From positions 186,001 to 250,000 of the forward strand of contig NZ_JBIZWA010000002.1 of NCBI RefSeq assembly GCF_044769865.1: a stretch of 64,000 nucleotides of DNA. The letters run 5' to 3'. The notes below the pieces were generated by a model that was not told the origin of the DNA, did no database searches, and saw nothing but the letters and a program-made list of their open reading frames with translations. This DNA comes from Homoserinimonas sp044769865 (GTDB lineage: Bacteria; Actinomycetota; Actinomycetes; Actinomycetales; Microbacteriaceae). The translations under genes and the position numbers were made by a program. Of the stretch, positions 57,713 to 64,000 are shown piece by piece. Position 1 is the stretch's first letter. The number at the start of each line of letters is the position of its first letter.

Positions 57713-59482
57713 ATGAAGAACACGCAGAAGCCGTCCGCGATGCCGATCCACCGGTACCGCCCCTTCCATGAGCAGATCGTCGTCGACCTGCCCGATCGTA
57801 CGTGGCCATCCAAGCGCATCACGCAGGCGCCCCGCTGGTGCGCGGTTGACCTCCGTGACGGCAACCAGGCGCTCATCGACCCCATGAGTCCCGAGCGCAA
57901 GCGCATCATGTTCGAGCTGCTCGTCAAGATGGGCTACAAGGAGATCGAGGTCGGCTTCCCCTCGGCGAGCCAGACGGACTTCGACTTCGTGCGCTCGCTC
58001 ATCGAGCAAGACCTGATTCCTGACGACGTCACGATCCAGGTCCTGACGCAGGCGCGCGAAGCGCTCATCAACCGCACCTACGAGTCGCTCAAGGGTGCGA
58101 AGCGCGCGATCGTGCATCTCTACAACTCCACGAGCATCCTGCAGCGTGATGTCGTGTTCCGCACCGACAAGCAGGGCATCATCGACATCGCGCTCGAGGG
58201 TGCGCGCCTGTGCAAGGCGGCCGAGCCCATCGCCGAGGGCACCGAGATCTACTACGAGTACTCGCCCGAGAGCTACACGGGCACGGAGCTCGAGTTCGCG
58301 GTCGACGTCTGCAACCAGGTGCTCGAGGTGCTCGAGCCGACTCCCGAGCGCAAGGTCATCATCAACCTGCCCGCCACGGTCGAGATGGCCACACCCAACG
58401 TCTATGCCGACTCGATCGAGTGGATGTCTCGGCACCTGAACCACCGCGAGAACGTCATCCTCAGCCTCCACCCGCACAACGACCGCGGCACCGCGGTTGC
58501 GGCCGCCGAACTCGGGTACATGGCCGGGGGAGACCGCATCGAGGGATGCCTCTTCGGGAATGGCGAGCGCACGGGCAACGTCGACCTGGTCGCGCTCGGC
58601 ATCAACATGTTCACGCAGGGCGTCGACCCGCAGATCGACTTCAGCAACCTCGACGAGATCAAGCGCACGGCCGAGTACTGCAATCAGCTGCCCGTGCCGG
58701 AGCGCAGCCCCTGGGCCGGCGACCTCGTCTACACGGCCTTCAGTGGCTCGCACCAGGACGCCATCAAGAAGGGCTTCGAGGCCATGGAGGCGCGGGCGGC
58801 CGCGCAGGGTGTCTCGGTCGATGAGCTCGACTGGGCTGTTCCGTATCTCCCTGTCGACCCGAAGGATCTTGGCCGCAACTACGAGGCGGTCATCCGGGTC
58901 AATTCGCAGTCGGGCAAGGGCGGCGTCGCCTACCTTTTGAAGTCCGACCACGCGCTCGACCTGCCCCGCAAGCTGCAGATCGAGTTCTCGGGCGTCGTGC
59001 AGGCGAAGACGGATGCCGAGGGTGGCGAGGTCACGAGCGACGAGATCTGGGCGATCTTCAGCGACGAGTACCTGCCGGCGGCGGATCGCGAGCAGAAGTG
59101 GGGCCGCTTCGAGATCCGGCAGACCCGCACCGCGAGCAACCTTGACGGCCAGGTTGACCTTCACGTGAACCTGCGGGTCGACGATGAGAATCGTGAGGTG
59201 CACGCGACGGGCAATGGTCCTATCGCGGCGTTCCTCAACATCCTGCGCGACCGCGGCGGCATCGACGTCTCGCTCTACGACTACCAGGAGCACGCGATGA
59301 GTGCGGGCGGTGACGCCCACGCGGCCGCCTACGTCGAGCTCAACGTCAATGGCCGAGTGCTGTGGGGCGTCGGCATCGATGCAGACATCTCAACGGCATC
59401 CCTCAAGGCGGTCGTCTCGGCGGTCAACCGTGCGGTGCGCCTCGATTCGGTGGCACCCGCGGCAGTGGCGCAGGCCGGCTGA
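57713..59482 (+). CDS. leuA: 2-isopropylmalate synthase
   Basis: First committed enzyme of leucine synthesis, joining acetyl-CoA and 2-oxoisovalerate. 589 residues, the long actinobacterial form. Active-site block APRWCAVDLRDGNQALIDPM; metal site SLHPHNDRGTAVAA; GERTGNVDLVALG. The C-terminal LeuA allosteric domain (about 440-570) gives leucine feedback inhibition in the family. ATG 57713 follows GAGAGAGAACC. Expression is probably set by the leucine-rich leader peptide upstream. recO follows after 46 bases with its own -10 box. Confidence 0.96.
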   Translation: MKNTQKPSAMPIHRYRPFHEQIVVDLPDRTWPSKRITQAPRWCAVDLRDGNQALIDPMSPERKRIMFELLVKMGYKEIEVGFPSASQTDFDFVRSLIEQDLIPDDVTIQVLTQAREALINRTYESLKGAKRAIVHLYNSTSILQRDVVFRTDKQGIIDIALEGARLCKAAEPIAEGTEIYYEYSPESYTGTELEFAVDVCNQVLEVLEPTPERKVIINLPATVEMATPNVYADSIEWMSRHLNHRENVILSLHPHNDRGTAVAAAELGYMAGGDRIEGCLFGNGERTGNVDLVALGINMFTQGVDPQIDFSNLDEIKRTAEYCNQLPVPERSPWAGDLVYTAFSGSHQDAIKKGFEAMEARAAAQGVSVDELDWAVPYLPVDPKDLGRNYEAVIRVNSQSGKGGVAYLLKSDHALDLPRKLQIEFSGVVQAKTDAEGGEVTSDEIWAIFSDEYLPAADREQKWGRFEIRQTRTASNLDGQVDLHVNLRVDDENREVHATGNGPIAAFLNILRDRGGIDVSLYDYQEHAMSAGGDAHAAAYVELNVNGRVLWGVGIDADISTASLKAVVSAVNRAVRLDSVAPAAVAQAG

Positions 59483-59516
59483 CACGCCGCAGGTGAGCTG
59501 GCCGGGCGGGGTCGGG

Positions 59517-59522
59517 GATACT
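59517..59522 (+). promoter_or_regulatory. Leaderless -10 box of recO
   Basis: GATACT, six bases, ATG 59529; A at position 2 and T at 6 are kept, the first base is G. No ribosome site is visible before the ATG. Confidence 0.4.
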
Positions 59523-59528
59523 TGACGG

Positions 59529-60287
59529 ATGCCGCTCTACCGCGATGAGGTCGTCGTCCTCCGCACCCACAAGCTGGGTGAGGCCGACCGCATCGTCACG
59601 TTGTTGAGCCGCCAGCACGGCAAGATTCGAGCGGTCGCGAAGGGTGTGCGGCGCACGGCGTCGAAGTTCGGTGCGCGCCTCGAGCCGTTCATGGTGGCCG
59701 ATGCCCAGTTCTTCGAGGGCCGCACGCTGGATGTCGTGACGCAGGCGGTGTCGATCGGCGCCTACGGCTCTGCCATCACGGCGGACTACGGTGCCTACAC
59801 GGCGGCGAGCGCGATGGTGGAGACCGCGGACAAGCTCACGGAGGATGAGGGCAGCCTGCAGCAGTACCTGCTGCTTGTGGGTGCCCTTCGTTCGCTCGCG
59901 CGGCGCGAGCACGGCCCGAGCCTGACCCTCGACTCCTATCTGCTGCGTTCCCTCGCCATCGCCGGCTGGTCGCCGAGCTTCTATGACTGCGCCATGACGG
60001 GTGCCCCGGGCCCTCACTCTGCGTTCGTCGTGCAGTTGGGCGGTGTCGTGAGCGATGAGGTTGCCCCGCCCGGCGCGCCAAGACTGGATGCCGCGACCCT
60101 GCGACTGCTCGGGGCGCTCCTGTCGGGCGACTGGGCGGTGGCCGAGGAGGCCGACGAGCGCATCCGCTCACAGGCGAGCGGTGTCGTGGCCGCCTATGCG
60201 CAGTTCCACATGGAGCGCAGGCTGCGTTCCCTTGAACACGTCGATCGCAGCGCGCGTGCCGCGCAGAAGGAGGAGTCAGCCCCGTGA
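59529..60287 (+). CDS. recO: DNA repair protein RecO
   Basis: 252-residue recombination mediator that helps load RecA with RecR. N-terminal OB fold: YRDEVVVLRTHKLGEADRIVTLLSRQHGKIRAVAKGVRR (read in parts). The middle helical part has EDEGSLQQYLLLVGALRSLA. The zinc-finger cysteines seen in some RecO proteins are mostly absent; only YDCAMTG is left. The stop overlaps the uppS start (GTGA). Confidence 0.94.
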   Translation: MPLYRDEVVVLRTHKLGEADRIVTLLSRQHGKIRAVAKGVRRTASKFGARLEPFMVADAQFFEGRTLDVVTQAVSIGAYGSAITADYGAYTAASAMVETADKLTEDEGSLQQYLLLVGALRSLARREHGPSLTLDSYLLRSLAIAGWSPSFYDCAMTGAPGPHSAFVVQLGGVVSDEVAPPGAPRLDAATLRLLGALLSGDWAVAEEADERIRSQASGVVAAYAQFHMERRLRSLEHVDRSARAAQKEESAP

Positions 60288-61087
60288 GTCCCGTGCGCAA
60301 GACCCATCCCGACGCGATCGACTTCAAGCCGCTCGACTGGACCGGCTTGACGCCGCCGACACTGCCGCGGGGTGCCGTTCCAGAGCATGTCGCCGTTGTC
60401 ATGGACGGCAACGGCCGCTGGGCGAACTCGCGCGGCCTGACCAGGGTCGAGGGTCACAGGGCTGGCGAAGCCGCCCTCCTCGACGTCGTCGCAGGGGCGA
60501 TCCAGATCGGTGTCAAGCACCTCAGCGTTTATGCCTTCTCGACCGAGAACTGGAAGCGTTCGCCCGACGAGGTGCGCTTCCTCATGGGCTTCAACCGCGA
60601 GGTGCTCCACCGCCGCAGGGATCAGCTCAACGAGTGGGGCGTGCGCGTGCGGTGGGCAGGGCGCCGCCCGCGGCTGTGGGCATCCGTCATCAAGGAGCTG
60701 CAGTTCGCGGAACGCCTGACAGCGGGCAACAGCACCCTCACGCTGACGATGTGCGTCAACTATGGCGGCCGCAACGAGCTGACGGATGCGGTGCGAGACA
60801 TCGCTGCGGAGGTCGCGGCCGGTCGGCTCAGCCCTTCGGGTATCAGCGAGAAGACGATCCGGCGCCACCTCTACACGCCCGAGATGCCGGATGTCGACCT
60901 CTTCGTGCGTTCGTCGGGGGAGCAGCGCACGAGCAACTTCCTGCTCTGGCAGAGCGCGTATGCCGAGATGGTGTTCCTCGATACGCTCTGGCCGGACTTC
61001 TCGCGAACGGACCTGTGGCATGCGATCGAGTTGTATGCCCAGCGCAACCGCCGCTTCGGGGGCGCGGTCGACTCTCCGACCGCCTGA
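60284..61087 (+). CDS. uppS: Isoprenyl transferase (undecaprenyl-diphosphate synthase type)
   Basis: Cis-prenyltransferase of 267 residues making the lipid carrier for wall polymers. Catalytic block VAVVMDGNGRWANSRG with the metal-binding Asp, EGHRAGEAAL, YAFSTENWKRSPDEV, and RTSNFLLWQSAYAEMVF with DTLWPDF. GTG 60284 overlaps recO. In some actinobacteria a homologue makes decaprenyl diphosphate, so chain length is not fixed by sequence alone. Transcription probably comes from recO or leuA. Confidence 0.94.
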   Translation: MSPVRKTHPDAIDFKPLDWTGLTPPTLPRGAVPEHVAVVMDGNGRWANSRGLTRVEGHRAGEAALLDVVAGAIQIGVKHLSVYAFSTENWKRSPDEVRFLMGFNREVLHRRRDQLNEWGVRVRWAGRRPRLWASVIKELQFAERLTAGNSTLTLTMCVNYGGRNELTDAVRDIAAEVAAGRLSPSGISEKTIRRHLYTPEMPDVDLFVRSSGEQRTSNFLLWQSAYAEMVFLDTLWPDFSRTDLWHAIELYAQRNRRFGGAVDSPTA

Positions 61088-61116
61088 GGTGTGCGCGTAA
61101 CATCCCGCGAGCGAGT

Positions 61117-61146
61117 TTGGGTCATCGCCACCCTAAGCGCTATCAT
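61117..61146 (+). promoter_or_regulatory. Promoter of the nrtR-nadA-nadB operon
   Basis: TTGGGT (61117-61122), an 18-base spacer and TATCAT (61141-61146); predicted start near 61153. It directly precedes a palindrome at 61154-61166 that would lie on the first transcribed bases. Confidence 0.5.
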
Positions 61147-61153
61147 GGGTTCT

Positions 61154-61166
61154 GGTCAGACTGACC
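61154..61166. promoter_or_regulatory. Candidate NrtR operator
   Basis: GGTCAGACTGACC, a perfect six-base inverted repeat around one central base, placed at the predicted transcription start of the NAD operon. Its place upstream of a NrtR-type regulator gene suggests autoregulation by NAD metabolites. I have not matched it to a published motif. Confidence 0.5.
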
Positions 61167-61197
61167 TTTACTGGATCCGACAGGAACGGCGGCGAGG

Positions 61198-61899
61198 ATG
61201 GCCGACAGCCCGGCGCACGGCGAGATCGACCTCGCCGTCTCGACCGTCATCTTCGCGCTGCGCCCGGGCCGCGACGGGGGCGCCCCAACGCTCTGGATTC
61301 CCCTCGTGCGGCGCATCCGGGATCCCTACGTGGGTCGCTGGGCCCTCCCGGGTGGCCGCCTCCAGGCCGCCGAATCCCTCGCGGAGGCATCGCGCCGCCA
61401 TCTGAAGGACACGATCGATCTCGAGCCCAAGTATCTCGAGCAGCTGTATGCCTTCGGCGATCCCGAGCGCTCCCCGGGCGATCGTGTCGTCTCGATCGTC
61501 TACTGGGCACTCGTGCATGCCGAGCAGGCCGACCGCGTCACCGAGGGCGAGAATGTCCGTTGGTTCATGGCCGACGAACTGCCCGAGCTCGCCTTCGACC
61601 ACAACGTCATTGTCGACTATGCGCTCTGGCGGCTCCGGAACAAGGTCGAATACAGCCGTATCGCGCACGCACTCCTCGGCGAGACCTTCACCCTCAGCCA
61701 ACTGAGGGGCGTGCACGAGGCCATCCTCCGCAAACCCCTCGACCCGGCCAACTTCCGGCGACAGATCGAGGCGACGGGCGCGCTCGTCGCGACGACCGCC
61801 GTCGTCACCGGCGGCCGCCACCGCCCGCCCCGCCTCTACCGCTACAACGACGCGATCGACATGGCCGACAACGGCCCGCTCGGGCCGCGCGCCACCTGA
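61198..61899 (+). CDS. nrtR: NrtR-type regulator of NAD biosynthesis (degenerate Nudix domain)
   Basis: 233-residue repressor: N-terminal Nudix fold plus C-terminal winged helix (about 150-225, with LLGETFTLSQLRGVHEAILRKPLDPANFRRQI read in parts). The Nudix box begins GGRLQAAESL but the catalytic REUxEExGU part reads RHLKDTIDL, so the metal-binding glutamates are gone and it should bind but not hydrolyse ADP-ribose-like ligands, as in known NrtR regulators. nadA and nadB follow. ATG 61198 is preceded by GGCGAGG, which is close; AGGAACGG further up may also help. Confidence 0.85.
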   Translation: MADSPAHGEIDLAVSTVIFALRPGRDGGAPTLWIPLVRRIRDPYVGRWALPGGRLQAAESLAEASRRHLKDTIDLEPKYLEQLYAFGDPERSPGDRVVSIVYWALVHAEQADRVTEGENVRWFMADELPELAFDHNVIVDYALWRLRNKVEYSRIAHALLGETFTLSQLRGVHEAILRKPLDPANFRRQIEATGALVATTAVVTGGRHRPPRLYRYNDAIDMADNGPLGPRAT

Positions 61900-61947
61900 C
61901 CCGTCTCCCGACACCCCGACAAGCGCATCAGCCACCAGGAGCATCCC

Positions 61948-63237
61948 GTGACCTCAGTCGACATGACGATCCAGAGCTTCCGCCTCACGCCCACCGCCGC
62001 GGCGCTCTCGGCCGACGCGGTCTGCACGCCAGACCTGGCGGAGGCGCCCTGGACCTTCGACTCGGTGCCGGGATACGGTCCGGGCTCGTCAATGACCGAT
62101 GTGATTCCCGCCGGGGCGCCACGGCAGGGTGCCCTCCCGGAGGAGTACCGCACGGCAAGCGCAGACGAGCTCGATGCCCGCATCCGCGCAGCCAAGGATG
62201 CCCTGGGCGAGCGTCTCGTCATCCTTGGCCACCACTACCAGCGCGACGAGATCATCGAGTACGCGGACTTCGTCGGCGACTCCTTCCAGCTCGCGAATGC
62301 CGCGCAGTCGAAACCCGAGGCTGAGCACATCGTCTTCTGCGGCGTTCACTTCATGGCCGAGACCGCCGACATCCTCGCGCAGCCGGGACAGTCGGTGGTG
62401 CTCCCGAATCTCGCCGCCGGATGCTCGATGGCCGACATGGCCGACATCGACTCCGTCCAGGCATGCTGGGAGCAGCTCGAGGCCCTCTACGGCACGGAAC
62501 CGGATGCGAGCGGCCGGGTGCCGGTCATCCCGGTCACCTACATGAACTCCTCGGCCGCGCTCAAGGGCTTCTGCGGCGAGCACGGCGGCATCGTGTGCAC
62601 CTCAAGCAATGCCGAGACTGTGCTCGAGTGGGCCTTCGAACGCGGGCAGAGGGTGCTGTTCTTCCCCGACCAGCACCTCGGCCGCAACACGGCCAAGGCG
62701 ATGGGCGTGCCGCTCGAGCAGATGCCCATGTGGAACCCGCGCAAGCCACTCGGTGGCAACACCTCGGCAGACCTGCTCGACGCCCGCGTGCTGCTGTGGC
62801 ACGGCTTCTGCTCCGTGCACAAGCGCTTCACGACGGCGCAGATCGACAAGGCCCGTGCCGAGCACCCGGGGGTGCGAGTCATCGTGCACCCTGAATGCCC
62901 CATGCCGGTCGTCGACGCAGCCGACGAGGCCGGGTCGACCGACTACATCCAGAAGGCGGTCGCGGCCGCGACGCAGCCGACGACCTTCGCGATCGGCACC
63001 GAGATCAACATGGTGTCGCGCCTTGCGGCCGAGCATCCGCAGCACGAGATCTTCTGTCTCGATCCCGTGATCTGCCCCTGCTCGACCATGTACCGCATCC
63101 ACCCCGGCTACCTTGCCTGGGTACTCGAGGCCCTCGTGCGTGGCGAGGTGCTCAACCAGATCACGGTCTCGGAGCACGTCGCCGCCACCGCGAAGGTCGC
63201 GCTCGAGCGGATGCTCGCGGCCAAGCCGAAGGGCTGA
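61948..63237 (+). CDS. nadA: Quinolinate synthase
   Basis: [4Fe-4S] enzyme of 429 residues that condenses iminoaspartate with dihydroxyacetone phosphate to quinolinate. Blocks: VILGHHYQRDEIIEYADFVGDS (read in parts), PNLAAGCSMADMA with cluster-type Cys159, VTYMNSSAALKGFCGEHGG, FFPDQHLGRNTA, WHGFCSVHKRF and CPCSTMYRIHPGYL. It is the long form with ~85 N-terminal residues before the core. GTG 61948 has AGGAG upstream. Between nrtR and nadB. Confidence 0.96.
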   Translation: MTSVDMTIQSFRLTPTAAALSADAVCTPDLAEAPWTFDSVPGYGPGSSMTDVIPAGAPRQGALPEEYRTASADELDARIRAAKDALGERLVILGHHYQRDEIIEYADFVGDSFQLANAAQSKPEAEHIVFCGVHFMAETADILAQPGQSVVLPNLAAGCSMADMADIDSVQACWEQLEALYGTEPDASGRVPVIPVTYMNSSAALKGFCGEHGGIVCTSSNAETVLEWAFERGQRVLFFPDQHLGRNTAKAMGVPLEQMPMWNPRKPLGGNTSADLLDARVLLWHGFCSVHKRFTTAQIDKARAEHPGVRVIVHPECPMPVVDAADEAGSTDYIQKAVAAATQPTTFAIGTEINMVSRLAAEHPQHEIFCLDPVICPCSTMYRIHPGYLAWVLEALVRGEVLNQITVSEHVAATAKVALERMLAAKPKG

Positions 63238-63239
63238 CG

Positions 63240-64000
63240 TTGGCCGAACGCGTGGTCGTCGTGGGGTCCGGCGCCGCCGGGCTGACGGCGGCACTCACCG
63301 CCTCGAAGGCCGGGCACGACGTCATCCTCATGACCAAGGGTCCCCTCGGTGAGAGCAACAGCCTCTACGCCCAGGGCGGCATCGCAGCGGCCCTGTTCGA
63401 CGACGACAGTGTCGAGGCCCACATCGCGGACACACTCGCGGCGGGAGCCGGGCTCTCAGACCCCGTGTCCGCGCGAGTCCTCTGCCAGGCGGGCCCCGCG
63501 CGGATTCATGAGCTGATCGCGCTGGGCGCGGAGTTCGATCGGTGCCCCGATGGTCGACTCGCGCGGGGCCTGGAGGCGGCGCACTCGGTTCCCCGCGTGG
63601 TGCACGCGGGCGGGGATGCGACGGGGCGCGCCATCATCGCCGCGCTCGTGCGTGCCGTGCGGGCGTCCCGCATCGCCGTCTGGGAGCACTGCTTCGCCCG
63701 GGACCTGCTCGTCGGCGACGACTCGGTCACGGGCATCCGGGTGCTGCGCGACGGCCGCGAGCACACGCTTGCCGCGTCCGCCGTCATCATTGCGAGTGGT
63801 GGGGCCGGCCAGCTCTACCGCCACAGCACCAACCCGCTCGGCGCGACCGGCGACGGCGTCGCGCTGGCGCTCCGCGCCGGTGTGCGACTCATCGACGCAG
63901 AATTCGTGCAGTTCCACCCCACGACGCTCGCCGTGCCCGGCACCCCGCTCATCTCCGAGGCGGTGCGCGGGGAGGGCGCGGTGCTCCTCGACGCCCGCGG
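63240..64000 (+). CDS. nadB: L-aspartate oxidase (3' end beyond the window)
   Basis: FAD enzyme that oxidises L-aspartate to iminoaspartate for NadA. The 253 residues visible show the FAD-binding GSGAAGLTAALTA, SNSLYAQGGIAAAL, VPRVVHAGGDATGRAI, ASGGAGQLYRHSTNPLGATGDGVALA (read in parts), and EFVQFHPTTLAVPG with EAVRGEGAVLLDARG at the edge. The start is TTG 63240 (M-A-E-R), two bases after the nadA stop with GAAGGG upstream; GTG 63252 is possible but late. The gene runs off the window end. nadC would be expected next. Confidence 0.93.
   Translation, partial: MAERVVVVGSGAAGLTAALTASKAGHDVILMTKGPLGESNSLYAQGGIAAALFDDDSVEAHIADTLAAGAGLSDPVSARVLCQAGPARIHELIALGAEFDRCPDGRLARGLEAAHSVPRVVHAGGDATGRAIIAALVRAVRASRIAVWEHCFARDLLVGDDSVTGIRVLRDGREHTLAASAVIIASGGAGQLYRHSTNPLGATGDGVALALRAGVRLIDAEFVQFHPTTLAVPGTPLISEAVRGEGAVLLDAR

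Noticed and set aside
57620..59320. Minus-strand open frame of 566 codons opposite leuA
   Set aside because: Antisense shadow with His/Arg/Asp-rich low-complexity translation; leuA is unambiguous on the other strand.
1..64000. tRNA genes, rRNA genes, CRISPR arrays, insertion sequences or prophage genes
   Set aside because: I looked through the intergenic gaps and the protein set and found no cloverleaf-like sequence, regular repeat array, transposase, integrase or phage structural gene. Small RNAs without a clear terminator could still be missed.

Overview
The window is a GC-rich, gene-dense chromosomal segment of an actinobacterium, most likely a member of the Microbacteriaceae or a close relative. 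This rests on three things: the conserved order hemW-hrcA-dnaJ-rsmE-HIT-phoH-ybeY-CNNM-era ... leuA-recO-uppS, the many genes with a TANNNT box placed for leaderless transcription, and the striking use of GGATGC/GCATCC throughout coding DNA. The taxonomic call is inference; no rRNA or tRNA gene was found. I saw no insertion sequence, prophage or CRISPR array, and no gene-free stretch longer than 300 bases.

Region 1 (34-17,392) is accessory-looking. After a protein-isoaspartate methyltransferase, a good promoter (724-752) starts a tightly overlapping plus-strand operon: polar amino-acid-type ABC importer (lipoprotein, permease, ATPase), a CapA-type metallophosphatase, a class III CoA-transferase, an MFS exporter, two 2-hydroxyacyl-CoA-dehydratase/benzoyl-CoA-reductase-like subunits and a PaaX-family regulator. 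Facing it, and sharing the last four bases, is a minus-strand operon with a second ABC importer (ATPase, fused permease, lipoprotein) followed by two cytochromes P450. Together these look like uptake, CoA activation and conversion of an unidentified organic acid. The dehydratase-like pair has lost almost all iron-sulfur ligand cysteines and has no activator ATPase nearby. Both P450s lack the usual acid-alcohol pair. This is the best candidate for an undescribed system in the window.

Region 2 (17,393-32,688) is mixed: an antibiotic-kinase-like gene coupled to an odd zinc-ribbon SDR, a membrane alpha/beta hydrolase, a Ski2-like helicase, small unknown proteins, a FUSC-type membrane protein, a siderophore-interacting flavoprotein, an App1-like phosphatase, a TetR regulator, a DedA protein, divergent pabC/pabB with interlocking leaderless promoters, and an SGNH hydrolase.

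Region 3 (32,758-52,636) is core information processing and stress: leuS, comEA-comEC, holA, rpsT, lepA, hemW, CIRCE-controlled hrcA-dnaJ, rsmE, HIT, phoH, ybeY, a CNNM/CorC protein and era. Two DUF4870 membrane proteins, a lipoprotein and a DUF1990 gene with a small in-frame upstream ORF are interspersed.

Region 4 (52,719-64,000) has a NarL-type two-component system with a MacB/FtsX-like ABC exporter, a lipoprotein, leuA with a leucine-rich leader peptide, recO, uppS, and the NAD operon nrtR-nadA-nadB, the last gene cut by the window end.
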